From Heterodera schachtii (taxonomy: Eukaryota > Nematoda > Chromadorea > Rhabditida > Heteroderidae), in contig SIJG01000196.1 of the NCBI GenBank assembly GCA_023374025.1, forward strand, positions 62,001-126,000: a stretch of DNA of 64,000 bases, in the 5' to 3' direction. The notes under the pieces were generated by a model. That model had not been told where the DNA came from. It worked only from the letters and a program-made list of their open reading frames with translations, and did not search any database. The stretch's first letter is position 1, and the number at the start of each line of letters is the position of its first letter. A program made the position numbers and the translations under genes. This document shows positions 1 through 11,868 of the stretch, in pieces.

Positions 1-1355
1 AATGCTTTCTTTTTTTAATTTTAAATTGAATTGTTTTGATTTTATATGTCTATTAAATCAAGCTTTTTTTTTCTCGTCTACACCAATTTTTTTCTATCAT
101 TTCTCTGACGAATATGTTGTTTTTATTATATAAAAATGTATTAATGAATCTTTTGTATATATTTATTCGTCTCACTTATATTTATACTGCTATTCATTTT
201 TTGTTTAATTATTCACACTTCAATTTAAATTTCTGAATAAATCGCGAATATATAATTTTGTTTTTTCATTTGTTATTCAAATTCGTATTAAGGTTTTAAT
301 TTTTAAAAGAAAGATTTTTTAAATAAAATTATTTCATATAATTTTCTCAAATAGTTATTTTCTTCATAATTTAATTAATTAATTTCTTTTCTTTAATCTG
401 TACATATTCCATTAAAATAGAAAATAATTAATCTGCTTCAACTCTTTTTAATAATATGTTATTGTTTATGTATTCTATTCATTAGCAAATAAAATAAATT
501 TTATAGAATGAATTATATACCAATTATATGTTATTTTTTTAATAAATATTGAGCAATCCCTGTTTAAACAAAAAATGAAGTATACAAAAACAGTGTGAAA
601 TTACAAACCAACATTAATTGCTGACAAATGAGTGTTTTTATTACACCTATTATAAATCGAAATAATATCCATCAGAGAATGAATTTAGCTAAACATTTTT
701 CTTTATTTATATAAAACCATCATGGATATACATAATAGGAATAATAAGCAATAGTTCAAAATCTCTATATTATTAAATATTCTCAATTTTATTAGAGCCT
801 GTTTTTTAATATGATTCTGTATTCTATCCGTGATTTATGATTGTAATCATTTCATAAATTTTAAATTACTTTTTAAATAAATTGTTAATTAAACTTAAAT
901 TAAATGAAATTTGAAAAAAATTATGTAAAAAACATTAAACTGTGTTTTGTAGCGAATTTGATAAAAAAAAGAGACTTCTTTAAGAAATTCACTCATTTAT
1001 TAAGAATTTTTTTCAGTTTTTTCCATATATTTGGCCTTTTTGGAGTTTTAGCACATATTTTTGAGGTTTTTTGGCACATAAATATGTACATATTTGTCGT
1101 TTTTCAGCACATAAAATCCGTTTCCTGATCATAATAGACGATGCAGATGCGTATGATTAATAAACAATATTTATTAAAATACGTTTTTAAATTTATAAGT
1201 TTTGTGTAAAACGATCAAAGACGATAAAAATGAGTTAAAAATTCAATAATACATTTAAATAATAAGATCTACACCAGAATTTTCGTCGAGTAAAACACTG
1301 ATTAATCAATAAAATTAACCTTTAATAAACAGCAAGTAAATTAAATATAAACTAA
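1..1355. other. AT-rich non-coding stretch
   Basis: Very AT-rich sequence with no gene that I can support. The 74-codon open frame at 904-1128 is mostly Phe, Lys, Ile and Leu encoded by A/T runs, with no recognisable motif, so I treat it as a chance frame. It ends at the target duplication of the foldback element that follows. Confidence 0.7.
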
Positions 1356-1363
1356 ATAATTTA

Positions 1364-2097
1364 GGTGTGCATACATTTCGCCAACTTGACATCTCGCCAA
1401 CTGACATCTCGCCAACTGACATTTCGCCAACTCAGCCAAAAACATTCATTTCGCCAACTCAGTCAAAAACATTCATTTCGCCAACTCAGTCAAAAACATT
1501 CATTTCGCCAACTCAGTCAAAAACATTCATTTCGCCTACTCAGCCAAAAACATTCATTTCGCCAACTCAGTCAAAAACATTCATTTCGCCAACTCAGTCA
1601 AAAACATTCATTTCGCCAACTGACATTTCGCCAACTGATTAAAAAATAAATTTTTACGGAATTGGAAATAAGAGGAACTGTTCAGATATCATATACATCA
1701 TCATCCTTCCTATTTTTTATGCCAAATTTATAATTTTTTTTTATTCAATAAAAAAGAAAATTCAGATTATATTAAGAAATGCCAACTGTTCGCGAAATTC
1801 TTGAGAGTTTGCAAAAGGCAAATAAAGGCCCCGAAATGCGCTTTTCTGTTAATTTTTTTAAACATTATATAGTTAAAAATCAATTTAAGACTAGTTGGCG
1901 AAATTAGTTGGCGAAACGTCATGTTTTAGCTGAGTTGGCGAAATGAATGTTTTTGGCTGAGTTGGCGAAATGAATGTTGGCGAGATGTCAGTTGGCAAGA
2001 TGTCAAGTTGGCGAAATGTCAGATTTTGGCTGAGTTGGCGAAATGAATGTTTTTGGGTTAGTTGGCGAAATGTCAGTTGGCGAAATGTAGTCGTGCC
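1364..2097. mobile_element. Foldback hAT-like MITE with 27-bp tandem-repeat arms
   Basis: A 734-bp element flanked by a perfect 8-bp direct repeat ATAATTTA (1356-1363 and 2098-2105). The left end reads GGTGTGCATACATTTCG and the inverse of the right end reads GGCACGACTACATTTCG. Both arms are arrays of the word TTTCGCCAACT: about eight copies of a 27-bp unit on the left (1370-1640) and the reverse complement on the right (1890-2090), around an AT-rich centre. The 27-bp unit is a multiple of three, which explains the long artificial frames here. No transposase is visible, so it is non-autonomous. The 8-bp duplication fits hAT-type insertion; the family assignment is inference. Confidence 0.85.
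1367..1642 (+). repeat. 27-bp tandem repeat (left foldback arm)
   Basis: Seven to eight near-identical copies of a 27-bp unit containing TTTCGCCAACTCAG and CAAAAACATT, with single-base variants (CAGTC/CAGCC, GCCAAC/GCCTAC). The outermost repeats are shorter, of the form GACATTTCGCCAACT. There are no unique spacers, so this is not a CRISPR array. Confidence 0.9.
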
Positions 2098-2105
2098 ATA
2101 ATTTA

Positions 2106-5100
2106 TACTTTAATCTTTTAAGTTAATAGCTTTTTAAATTTTAATGATTAATAAAAAACAAAACTATTTATACTTGAGTTAAATAAATTATAAAAATTTT
2201 TATTATTCAATTAAAATTTTTTTATAAAAACAGTTAACTTTTTATACTATTTATAATACGAATAATTGTTAACAAAATACAATAAATATTACTATTAAAT
2301 ATTTCTATTTTTCATGAATAAAATAGTACAAATTTCAAGGCAAATACTATCATTTAATTAATTTTTTTTGTAATATATATTATAAAATAAAGATATCAAT
2401 TAAATTTTCTGTTCTATATCATAGACACACAAAAATATTAAAAAAAAGAACGCTCAAAAGTTCAATAAATAAAATTCCGTGCCTCTAAAAACAATTCATA
2501 TTTAAAATTTCAAAGCAATCTAATAAATCAATATGTGAATATTTAAAAAAACTAAATACTTTGCTTTGATTGAGTTGAAATAGAATTTATTTTACAAATA
2601 ATATAAAAAGATTTAAAAAAGTATTGGCATTGAAATAAAGATTCAAATCATTTAAAAGAAAGAATTAAAGTCCTAAATAGAATTGAAATTCATTCAAAAT
2701 TTAAAAAATGTTTTTAAAACATAATAATTAAAAAGAAAATATTTGTGTGAAAGAATATGTGAAATTTTTTATTAATTAAAATTAACACTCTAAGATAATA
2801 ATACAGAAATAGACTTCACTAAAACTAAATTTCCACTAAAAACATGCAATAGATATAATAACAAATGCCTATTTAGGTCTTTTTTTTTGGCCAAATGGCC
2901 TATATTAAAAACGCCCAAAACTAAGAACAATTTGTATAGAGTGTCACAAATAAAAAGCCCGGCGTTTTTGCTGTAGTGCCCCCCGAAAAAACAATCGACT
3001 TTTGGTTTTGCAAAAACATCGTCGGGGAAATTTCGGAAATAAGTCGGTAATGACGATAAACCAGAACGATTCTCTAAGTGTTATAATTTTAGCAAAATTA
3101 TGAAATAAAAAATCTTAAAATATTTAACAACTTAAAATCAAAAGATTTATGAATCAAAATAATAAACACCAATTAAAGCCAATATGGTTTAATTTTATCT
3201 GTAAGACAAGAAAAAAGAGTCAGAATAAAAATGAAAAAATTTTTAGAGCGAAATCATCAAATCATATAATAATGTTTAATTAATTTAATATGTATAAAGA
3301 ATTATTTGTACAGCTCGCCGAGCTCCACCCGACAATGTTTTGTGTTTAAAAATTTTCAGTTATTTTCGTGCTAGACCCCTCAAAAATTTGCCATTTTTGA
3401 ATTTAATCTTTTTTTTTTTGTAAAATTTTCATTGAAAAACTAATAAAAACTGAACGAAAATAATAAGCATAAAAAATAAAAAATAATTTAAATTTAAAAA
3501 AGTAAGTGAAAATCGTTAAATTAAGAATCATTATTAAAAACATAGTTATAAATTAGTAAAAACAATAATTAAACATCTAATAATTGGTAAAAATAAATAA
3601 AATAAAAAAAGTTAATAAAAAAAATAATGAAAATGGTTTAGTGAAATTTCATTATTTTAAATTTTTATCTATGTTTTATTTTAATCAATATTTAATTTGA
3701 AAATTGTGTATAAAAATAGTTATTGATTGTTTTAAAACAAAAAATATAAATTTTTAAAAAGAAAAACGAAAATTGAACAAATGGCTAAATTTATTTTTTC
3801 ATTTAATAAAGAGAGTCAATGGATATTTTGTAAATACCAAATATTTAAAAATAAATTTTTAAGTTGAAAATTTAAAATAAATAATAAAATTTAAATCATT
3901 TTTAATCAACAAATTTTTTACAATAAATAAATAACCATTTTAATGATATACATATAAGTAAAATACCCAAAAAGACTCAGCACCAAAAATTAGAAATCGA
4001 GTTTTAACTTTATTTGAATAAATAAATCAAAACAAGTACATTTTTCATTATAAATAAAGGGATAATTAAGAAAACTAAAAATTATTATTTAAATTAAAAT
4101 CAAACCATTACAATTATTTACTCGCAGTCGAATAGTCTAACTTTGCAATAATAAATTTTAATATTCAGAGAAAAAGACAAAATGAAAAATGAATAAGTAA
4201 TTAATTAAAATTCTTTGAAAAATAGTTTAATCAAGAATTGCTATTTTTTTATATTATGAAGAATAAATAAAATTAAAAACAAAAAAATTCAAAAAAACTC
4301 ATCTTTTAGCCCTTTCTTTTATATATTATTTTTTAATTAAATTTTTTTTTATATCAAATTGTTTCTTAAAAACAAAATTTTTTTTACTTAAATTTCATTA
4401 ATTTAATTTTTGTTTCTTTTATTATTCCACGTTTTAATCACAAAAATTCTAAAATTGTTTATATTCCTCTTATATTTTCTTATATTCAATTAATTCTAAT
4501 AAATTTGTTTTTGTATTACATTTTTACTAATTGTTCTTGAAGTTTATTTTTAAATAAGCATTTATTATTTCTGAATCCGATATTGTTTTTTAATTTAATT
4601 TTCTATTCGATTTAATTTCAATATTTATTTGTTACATTAACTTTACTACATATCTTTATTCAATAAAGTTCTACAAGTATTTTATTTTAATTTTTTGTTT
4701 TTTTTAAATATGTATTATTTAGATTCAATATTATAATTAATAAACCGGAAAAGCTAGAATAGAAATAATCTCAAAAGTGATTTTCATTTATTCTTCCGAT
4801 CTCAATTTGACGTTGACCTTTTATTATTTATCCGTTTGTTTTTATCTTTTTATTCCTGTGATCGTCCACGATTATTCAAATTAGTTTATTTGCGATTAAT
4901 TTATTTTCCCTTTTAATAATGTTTTTTAAACCGATCAAAAAAGTTTTATAAATTAACCTAAAATAAAATAATATTAAAATTCTTTAATTATAAAGTATTG
5001 ATTTTTAAGAATGTTTTGGCATTCAAACTCATTTTTAAAAAACATTTCGTAATAATATTTATTTTATAAAGTTTACACAATTAAAAATACTAATTTATTT

Positions 5101-7849
5101 TTTTCTATCTTGTAAATTTTTATTAAAAGTGATTAAACTTACTAATAAATAACTTTTGTTTTTTACAAATAAATTAATGTAATGATTTTGTTTTTTTACA
5201 AATAAATCAAATGTAAAATAATTAATATTTAATCACTTTCGGAGTTTTCACTAGTAAATTGTTTAATTGCTGTTCGACAATAATTGTCTTTTTTTTATAT
5301 TGAATTTATAAAAATTCATTAAGCCAGCAGTTTTTTAAAAATAAATAATTCTTATTTTTTTTTATTATTTTAGTAGTTCATTTTTATAATAATTTTATTA
5401 CACAAAAATATTTTAAAATAATTAATTTTATTACACAAAAATATTTTAAAATAATTAATGTATATCTATTTATAAATAATTAAATAAATTAAAAATATTT
5501 CCAAAATAATATATTTTGTTTTTATAATTATTGTGAACGGGAGAGAAGCGTCTGAATATTATTAATTAACTCATTTTTGTATTAATTTATTTGTGTTTTA
5601 TTTCACCATGTTTGGGTATTCCTGTTGATGTTCTTCCGAGTGCTCCGTTTATTTAATTTTTTCTCACAATTAATTCAAATATTATTTAAATAATTTATAT
5701 TTACTTTTTATAAATTTGTTAGTATAAATTTTATATTCAAATATTGAATTATTGTCACCATTTTTTGAATTATAATATTACTTTAGCATTTTAAATTAAA
5801 ATTAAAAATAAATCCATTTATTTTATTTTATTATATATAGAAGTTAAATCTTTGAATTAGTTTTAATCATAAAAAGTTTAATTTTTTGTATTAAATATTT
5901 TAATAAAGTTTTTTGGTTGAAAAACTTTACATATGTAAATTTACGAGATAAAATTTAGTGTTCTTTGAGCTTTAATTGTATCGTTTTTACCATTATAAAA
6001 GTTAGCGTACATCGAATTTTAACACTGAATTATTTATATATTTAAATATTTCATTTATTTATTTTGATCTCAAATTTATACTTTAATATAGATAATTTAT
6101 AAATCTGAATTGAATGAATTGATTTAAATTAAAACAAAGAACGCGAATAGTTTCAGCTAATTATCTTGCTGTGACCATTGACTGATTGGTATTTTAATTT
6201 AATAAATATTTGAAAATATTCCAAAAATCATTAAAAATATTATTTTACTTTTAATTTTACAATTTCATAAAACGAGGAAGTGAATTTTTTTAATACTTAA
6301 AAAGAAAGGTAAAAAAAGGAAAATAAATATTTTAACCTTTCTTCGTTCGTTTAAACTTTGTTTTTGAATTTTGCCAATTTTTTCAACGATTTTATTAGAT
6401 TTTTTGTTGATAAATAATATTTATATTTCTTGAATTATATTTTATTCTTTTATATTATTTATCTTTTTTATTATTTTTATTAAAAAGGTCCATCACCGAA
6501 CCAATAATTCCACCCGCCACAAACCAGGAAAATCTGAAATTTTAATTGTAAATTATAAATAAATATATAAAGTTTATTTGTGGAAGCATTTTTGCTATTA
6601 TTATTATTTTTAAATTTAACGAAATAATATTATAGTTTTTTGCCATTCAAATCAGTTTAAAATAAAAGTTAATTTCGTAAAATATTTATTAATTAAGAAT
6701 AAATTTATACACTGTGACTTATTAATTGTATAATTTTTGCATATTTCAATAATGTAATTTTACATATAATTCTTATTATATTTATTGTTGAAAAATTATT
6801 TCATAAAGTATGCTATATGTAAAGTTATTGCACTATTTGTAAGTTCATTTAGAAAAATGATTTTTTATTTTTTTTATAGAAATTTAAATTTTTATAAGGA
6901 AAAAAATATTTTCTCTATTATATCCTTGACAAAATAAATAATTTAAATTATACTTCATTTAAACTTTTTTTAAAATTAATTATTACAATGTTCTGCAAAA
7001 TGGAAAATGTTTTTGAGAAATCAATAACATTTTTATAGAGTTAATTCATTTCGAATAAATTTTATTTAAAAATTCTTATCCATAATGATGAATATTTTCC
7101 ACTTTCTTTTTCTTCATTTTGTTTTTCAGAAATTATTTTGCTTTATATTTTAAAGAATATTTTTAATAAATCTTTATTTGTGTGAATATCATTTTTATAG
7201 TTTTTATATTAAAATCGATAATTTTGCAACAATATTTAACCGAACGCTATTGTTAATTAATCTATTGAAGTATATTTTCTAATTAAATGATAATTTACAG
7301 TTAAATATTAAAAAATCAAAATTTTTATAAATATATGTTATCAGCTTATTACTTATATATTATATTGTATACATTTAATTTGATTTAAATAACAGACTTA
7401 AATTTTTATAGTATGCGCAAAATTAAAATTGCTATTTATAAATAATTTTTAATTATTATAATTAAGTTGATTACATTTTGTTTTAGTTAATTTGAAAAGA
7501 ACAAATAAAAAATGGAGCCAATTTTCTGTAAAAAAAGAGCTGTGAAAAGCAAAAAAAAAAACGTTTCGTATTTTTCGATGTGGTATTTTTTCTCCAAGAA
7601 TGTTAAAATTGATAATGGGAGACTGAAAATATAATTTTTATTTGATAAATTTTTTTTTGAATTAATTGTAAAACAAATTATTTTGACCCAAAAATTCCAT
7701 TTGTTGGAATAAAGTGCATTTAACGAAATAATATAATAAGCTAATATCATTTTTTTAGTTTTAAATCGAAGCTAACATTGAAAACGATGATAAAACATAA
7801 TGAATTAAAATTAAATAAGAAATGACAAGAGAAAATTCAAAAATTTAAT
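2106..7849. other. AT-rich non-coding stretch with small islands
   Basis: Mostly A/T with no supported gene. Patches of higher GC at about 2880-3080 (GGCCAAATGGCC, CCCCCCGAAAAAAC) and 3310-3400 (GCTCGCCGAGCTCCACCC) look like worn remnants of mobile elements. A perfect 30-bp-scale tandem duplication lies at 5399-5460. The + strand is A-rich around 3.1-4.3 kb and T-rich around 4.3-7.3 kb. The minus-strand frame at 7487-7750 is A/T-run driven and I do not accept it as a gene. Confidence 0.6.
5399..5460. repeat. Two-copy direct tandem repeat, about 30 bp
   Basis: The string TTACACAAAAATATTTTAAA, continuing into AATAATTAAT, occurs twice back to back. It is a small local duplication without coding potential. 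Confidence 0.8.
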
Positions 7850-8290
7850 AGTATTCACTTGTATGGAATTCAAGAATACTTCGGACTTTGGGGCGTAACA
7901 ATTGGCGACGCCCGTGCAGACTTTTGACTGTGGGCTTGTTGATCTGATTGTGGAGGAAGAGGTTTGACAGCAACCGAGTTTTGCTGTGTCACCGCTGAGG
8001 ACGGCCTGCATTTGTTATTATCTAGGCGATAATAACAACTTTTTGTTGGACCTGCTAACAGTTTGACACTGTTAGTAGTGAGAAATTTTGCGCCGCTGAT
8101 TTTGTGTCTTGGCGACACACTTCAGTTCATCCACGCGCACCCACTCTGTTTAGTAGCTTGGAGCTGCTAACAATTGAGTGGTGAACGACACGTCATTTAA
8201 AACGAGTACTCTCGAGCTGAGGGGAAAGTCCACGAGCTGTGATTAAGATGGGCGACGCAATCCAACAACTCACTGCGGCAATTTGATATC
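7850..8290. ncRNA. Candidate structured non-coding RNA (unknown family)
   Basis: A sharply bounded GC-richer island in about 80-90 percent AT DNA. Stems visible in order: GGACTTT 7883-7889 with AAAGTCC 8225-8231, closing the whole; GGGCGT 7891-7896 with ACGCCC 7908-7913; ACAGCAA 7967-7973 with TTGCTGT 7981-7987; TTGTTATTATC 8012-8022 with GATAATAACAA 8028-8038; 11 pairs at 8052-8062/8068-8078 with one G-T; TGTGTC 8103-8108 with GACACA 8114-8119; a two-part helix GTTCA..CCACTC 8125-8146 with GAGTGGTGAAC 8176-8186 enclosing TTAGTAGCT/AGCTGCTAA; and CGAG/CTCG 8203-8214. Three successive hairpins have 5-nt loops. GAGGGGAAAGTCC resembles the CR-I block of RNase P/MRP RNAs but sits at the wrong end for the + strand. 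Strand is undecided. Minus-strand open frames cross the island, so an exon remains a weaker alternative. Confidence 0.5.
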
Positions 8291-11200
8291 CTATTAATTA
8301 TTTATGAATCGGAAAAGATTATTAAAAAAACTTAAAATTAAACAAAAGAAATAAAATAAATTAATAATAATTTAGACAATTTTTCTTATACAACTTCCTT
8401 TTTGTCTATGAGTTAAATAGAGAAGTTTTTTAAGACTTGCAGACTTGTTTACTTTTTACAAATTAAAAAAATAAATATTTAATAGTATGAAAGTTAATGA
8501 TCAGCTATGAAAAAAAAATTAATTTAATTTTGATATTAAATATTTTGTTTTTTGAAAAATAATAAACAAAATAAACTATTTATCTGAAATTTATTAAAAT
8601 GCATCAAAAATAATAACAAAATTCAGCAGCAGATAAGCAATTACAAAAAAATAAATCATTTAATTATGATGCTTTAAAAAAATATAATTAAATGTACAAA
8701 TTAAAAATAAATATATTTTCTTTCAATTTTTTATCATAAAAAATAATTTGAATTCATGTTTTTCAACATATTATTATGAAAATACGAAATTAAAATAAAT
8801 ATTACTTAGAGGCTTAGACCGCCACCGAAAAAGCCTGGCGGGGTACAACCGACAAGAAGAAAACAAAAATAACCTAATGAAATAAACTAGGTCAGCTTTT
8901 TACTAATAATAAATAAAATAAAATAAAAAGATGTTTTACTACTTAAAAATTTAATTCTTTTGTCTATACAAACAAATAAAATTATTAGACAAAACAATGT
9001 TTAACTTATAATGATAAAATAATTTTTCTGAATTTCAATTTATTTATTTTTGAGTATCAAATTAAGAAAATAAAAATCTACTAACAAATTTATTAAATGG
9101 AATTACTATAGAAGATATATGAGTAAATGTCTTTCTTTAATTACTCTTTAAGAAATTAACCAATAAAAACATTTTAAACGACAAAGGAAATAAACAATTT
9201 CATTTGCATATTTGATTAATTAAGTAATAAAAAACAAAATTAAATTTGACGATATTTAAATAAATAAATAAAGTTTTTGTTAAGAACAATGTTGTATTGT
9301 ATTGATAATTTAAGTGTTCTATTAAAATAAATATGCATTTCAATAAATAATAATTTATAAAAATTTTCCTTGATGAATTCACATTTACCTACATAATTAT
9401 TATTCGGAAATATTATCAATTGGCCAATATAAATAAAAATTGAAAATTGTTTTTCTTTAAAATAAACAATAAAAATTTCAATTTATTTAATACAAATTTA
9501 TGTAAACTTTACAATTTAATCAAATTTTATGTGTTTTATGAGAATATTTTAAAATATAAAATAAGCAAGACAATAAAACAGAGATATGGCAAGAATTAAA
9601 AAATTGAAGATTATTCAATAATCTTCAAAGTGAAAAAAGTTATTCCAGAAATTCTTGAAAAATATAATAAATATAATAATTTTTTAAGAAAAATGAGTTT
9701 TGAAAATCCGACTTCTTTCTCTTTTATCAAGATTTTAAAAATGAATTAATTTTAAGATAAGTCAACATCTTTTAACAAAGAAAAACTTTTTTATTATTCA
9801 AAAAATTAAGTACCATTAAAGAAAAGTAATGTTTTATTGTCAATTAATAATTAAATCATTGAATCACTTCTTTTAAAATTAATTAATTAATTTGGCACTT
9901 AATATGCCTTATGATTTATTCAAAATAATTTAAAAATTGAAATTTACAAATTTTCTTATTTCAATGTTCAAAAATTTTTATAAAAAAAAGACAAATTGTA
10001 TTTAGAATATTTAAAAATATGATGAGATCATATTTAAACATAAATTATTTTATTTTATTATTAATACTAAACAAACAATGAAATAGCCAAAAGTAATACT
10101 TGAAAAATTGTCGACATGACACTGAGCTGAAAAGCAATCACCATATAAATTATAAGAGAATTTGCAATTTAATAAAAGTAATTTTAAATTATATAAAGAA
10201 TTGAAGCAAAAAAATAATAATTTTTTAAAAAGAAAATTATTTAAAAAAATTACTTAGAAAATTTAAACAATTTTATTGAAGAGACAAGTAAATACCTTCT
10301 GAGAAGAAAAACAATGATAAATTAAATCTTAACAATGCATATTTAAATAATAAAAAATAAATAAATAAAAATTTTTAGAAAGTTATTTGGATTAAAAAAT
10401 AAGAAGTAAACTTATGTAAACAAACAAAAATTGTACATTAAATCGAATAGAAAAATTTAAAAATAAAAAAAAACATTTTATTTCAGAAATAATAAAATAT
10501 TAACTTATAAATAATAAAACGAGGTCGGCGGATAATAAAAGAAAGCATATTAAATTAAATTAATTAAAAAATATTTTATTTTTAAACAATTTAATATAAA
10601 AAAAAGTTATAAAAAAGTAAATATATAAAAAAAGAAAGACCTACCTAAATAAAGTTTGACTTTCTAAAATTTAATAACTTTGGTTGATAATTTTTATTTT
10701 TTTGTCTGAATATGAGGTGAATTAATCTTTTTATTTTCATTATTCTTATCTGAAAAAAAATTAATTTATTTGTTAAACTTTAATTTATTTCATTTGAAAA
10801 GAAATGAAAATTTTTAATGCTTTTTTTAACCCTGGAAATTTAAAATATAAAATAAAAACACTAATTATTCAAATCTTCCGGAATGCACCATCGGTTTAAA
10901 AAAGGTATTATATCGAATTTATATTATTTTAATTAAATTTTTCTTTCAAGAGTTTTGGTTTTGAAATTGCTTTCCCATTCACTTATTTTTTATTTAATTA
11001 TAGTTTACTTTATTTTTGATTACATAATTATTATTCATAAATATGATAAATTATTAATAATTATTTGTCTAAATTCTAAATTTTTTTTATTAGATTTTTT
11101 GTTTAATTTATTTCAGAATTTTTGTTTTTTAGGTATTTAATAATTTACAAAACTATTTATTTGAGAGTGAAAATCTCTATCATATCTCATGCATTTATTT

Positions 11201-11805
11201 TCTTTATTGTATTTTATTGATATTAAAAATCCCTCTAATATTAAATAATAGCATTTTACAAAAATTTAATTATTAATCCATTATGTCTAAACAATATATT
11301 TATTTTTTTTAACTGTTTTTTTTTTTAATTTTAATAAATTAATTTTATATAAAATTCTAATATACAAATTTTTACATAATAAAATGGTATATCAAATTAT
11401 TCTTTTATGAATTGTTTATTCAAAGCAAAAATGATTGAAATAAATAATTATTTGTTAAATATACTTTCAATAATCTGGATTTTATTAAAAAAAAAAATTA
11501 TTTAATGTATAATTAGCTATTTCATTTTTTTAAATTGATATTTCATCTTCTCATATAAATATTTTGATTTTTCCAGCTTTAAATTTTATAGATTCGACTT
11601 TGAATTTCGGCAATTAATTTTGAATTTTAAGATATGCCTCATTTGTTAACTTTTCAAATTATGGTGCTGCTAGTTAATGTGTAAGTGTGCTTCTTTGTTA
11701 AAATTTATTAGTGGAAATCTTTTCAAAAAATATTCGAAATTATGACAATGTGTTCATTTTCATTTGAAGAAATGTATAAAAAAAAATTAAAATAGACCAA
11801 TATTT
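8291..11805. other. AT-rich non-coding stretch, mainly A-rich
   Basis: No supported gene. The + strand is A-rich to about 10.86 kb and T-rich from 10.87 to 11.7 kb. A small GC patch at 8815-8860 contains CCGCCA..TGGCGG (a 6-bp inverted repeat) and GGGTACAACC, similar to the 21-bp minisatellite unit at 21.55 kb, so it is probably a relic of the same mobile material. The hydrophobic frame at 10955-11140 comes from T-rich sequence and is rejected as a gene. Confidence 0.6.
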
Positions 11806-11868
11806 AGTTTTCGATTTTTTCGGTTTTTAACCGAAACCGTTCGACCGACCCTCTTGTCCGGTCTCTAA
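11806..11868. mobile_element. Solo right end of the CGGT-word element family
   Basis: The segment reads TTTTTCGGTTTTTAACCGAA, then CCGTTCGACCGACC, and ends CTTGTCCGGTCTCTA. It matches the right terminus of the complete element at 20604-21344, including the terminal CCGGTCTCTA. No left end is visible nearby, so this is a truncated copy. Confidence 0.75.

Noticed and set aside
1365..1649. Long open frames encoding FRQLSQKHS-type or SPTQSKTFI-type repeats
   Set aside because: They arise because the 27-bp repeat is a multiple of three and lacks stops in two frames. The same DNA is the arm of a foldback element with target duplications.
1364..2097. CRISPR-like array
   Set aside because: Repeats are contiguous without unique spacers and are mirrored by an inverted array; the genome is eukaryotic.
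7811..8118. Minus-strand exon encoding SPIVTPQSPKYS-type text
   Set aside because: Start codons are not ATG in the longer frame, no good acceptor precedes it, and the same bases are fully explained by helices. Not excluded outright.
8215..8240. Hammerhead ribozyme, because of CTGAGGGGAAAGTC
   Set aside because: The conserved CTGATGA core and three-helix arrangement are absent.
7850..8290. RNase P or MRP RNA gene, because of GAGGGGAAAGTCC
   Set aside because: The CR-I-like block lies near the 3' end on its own strand, not near the 5' end, and I cannot find a convincing partner CR-V. Kept only as an unknown structured RNA.
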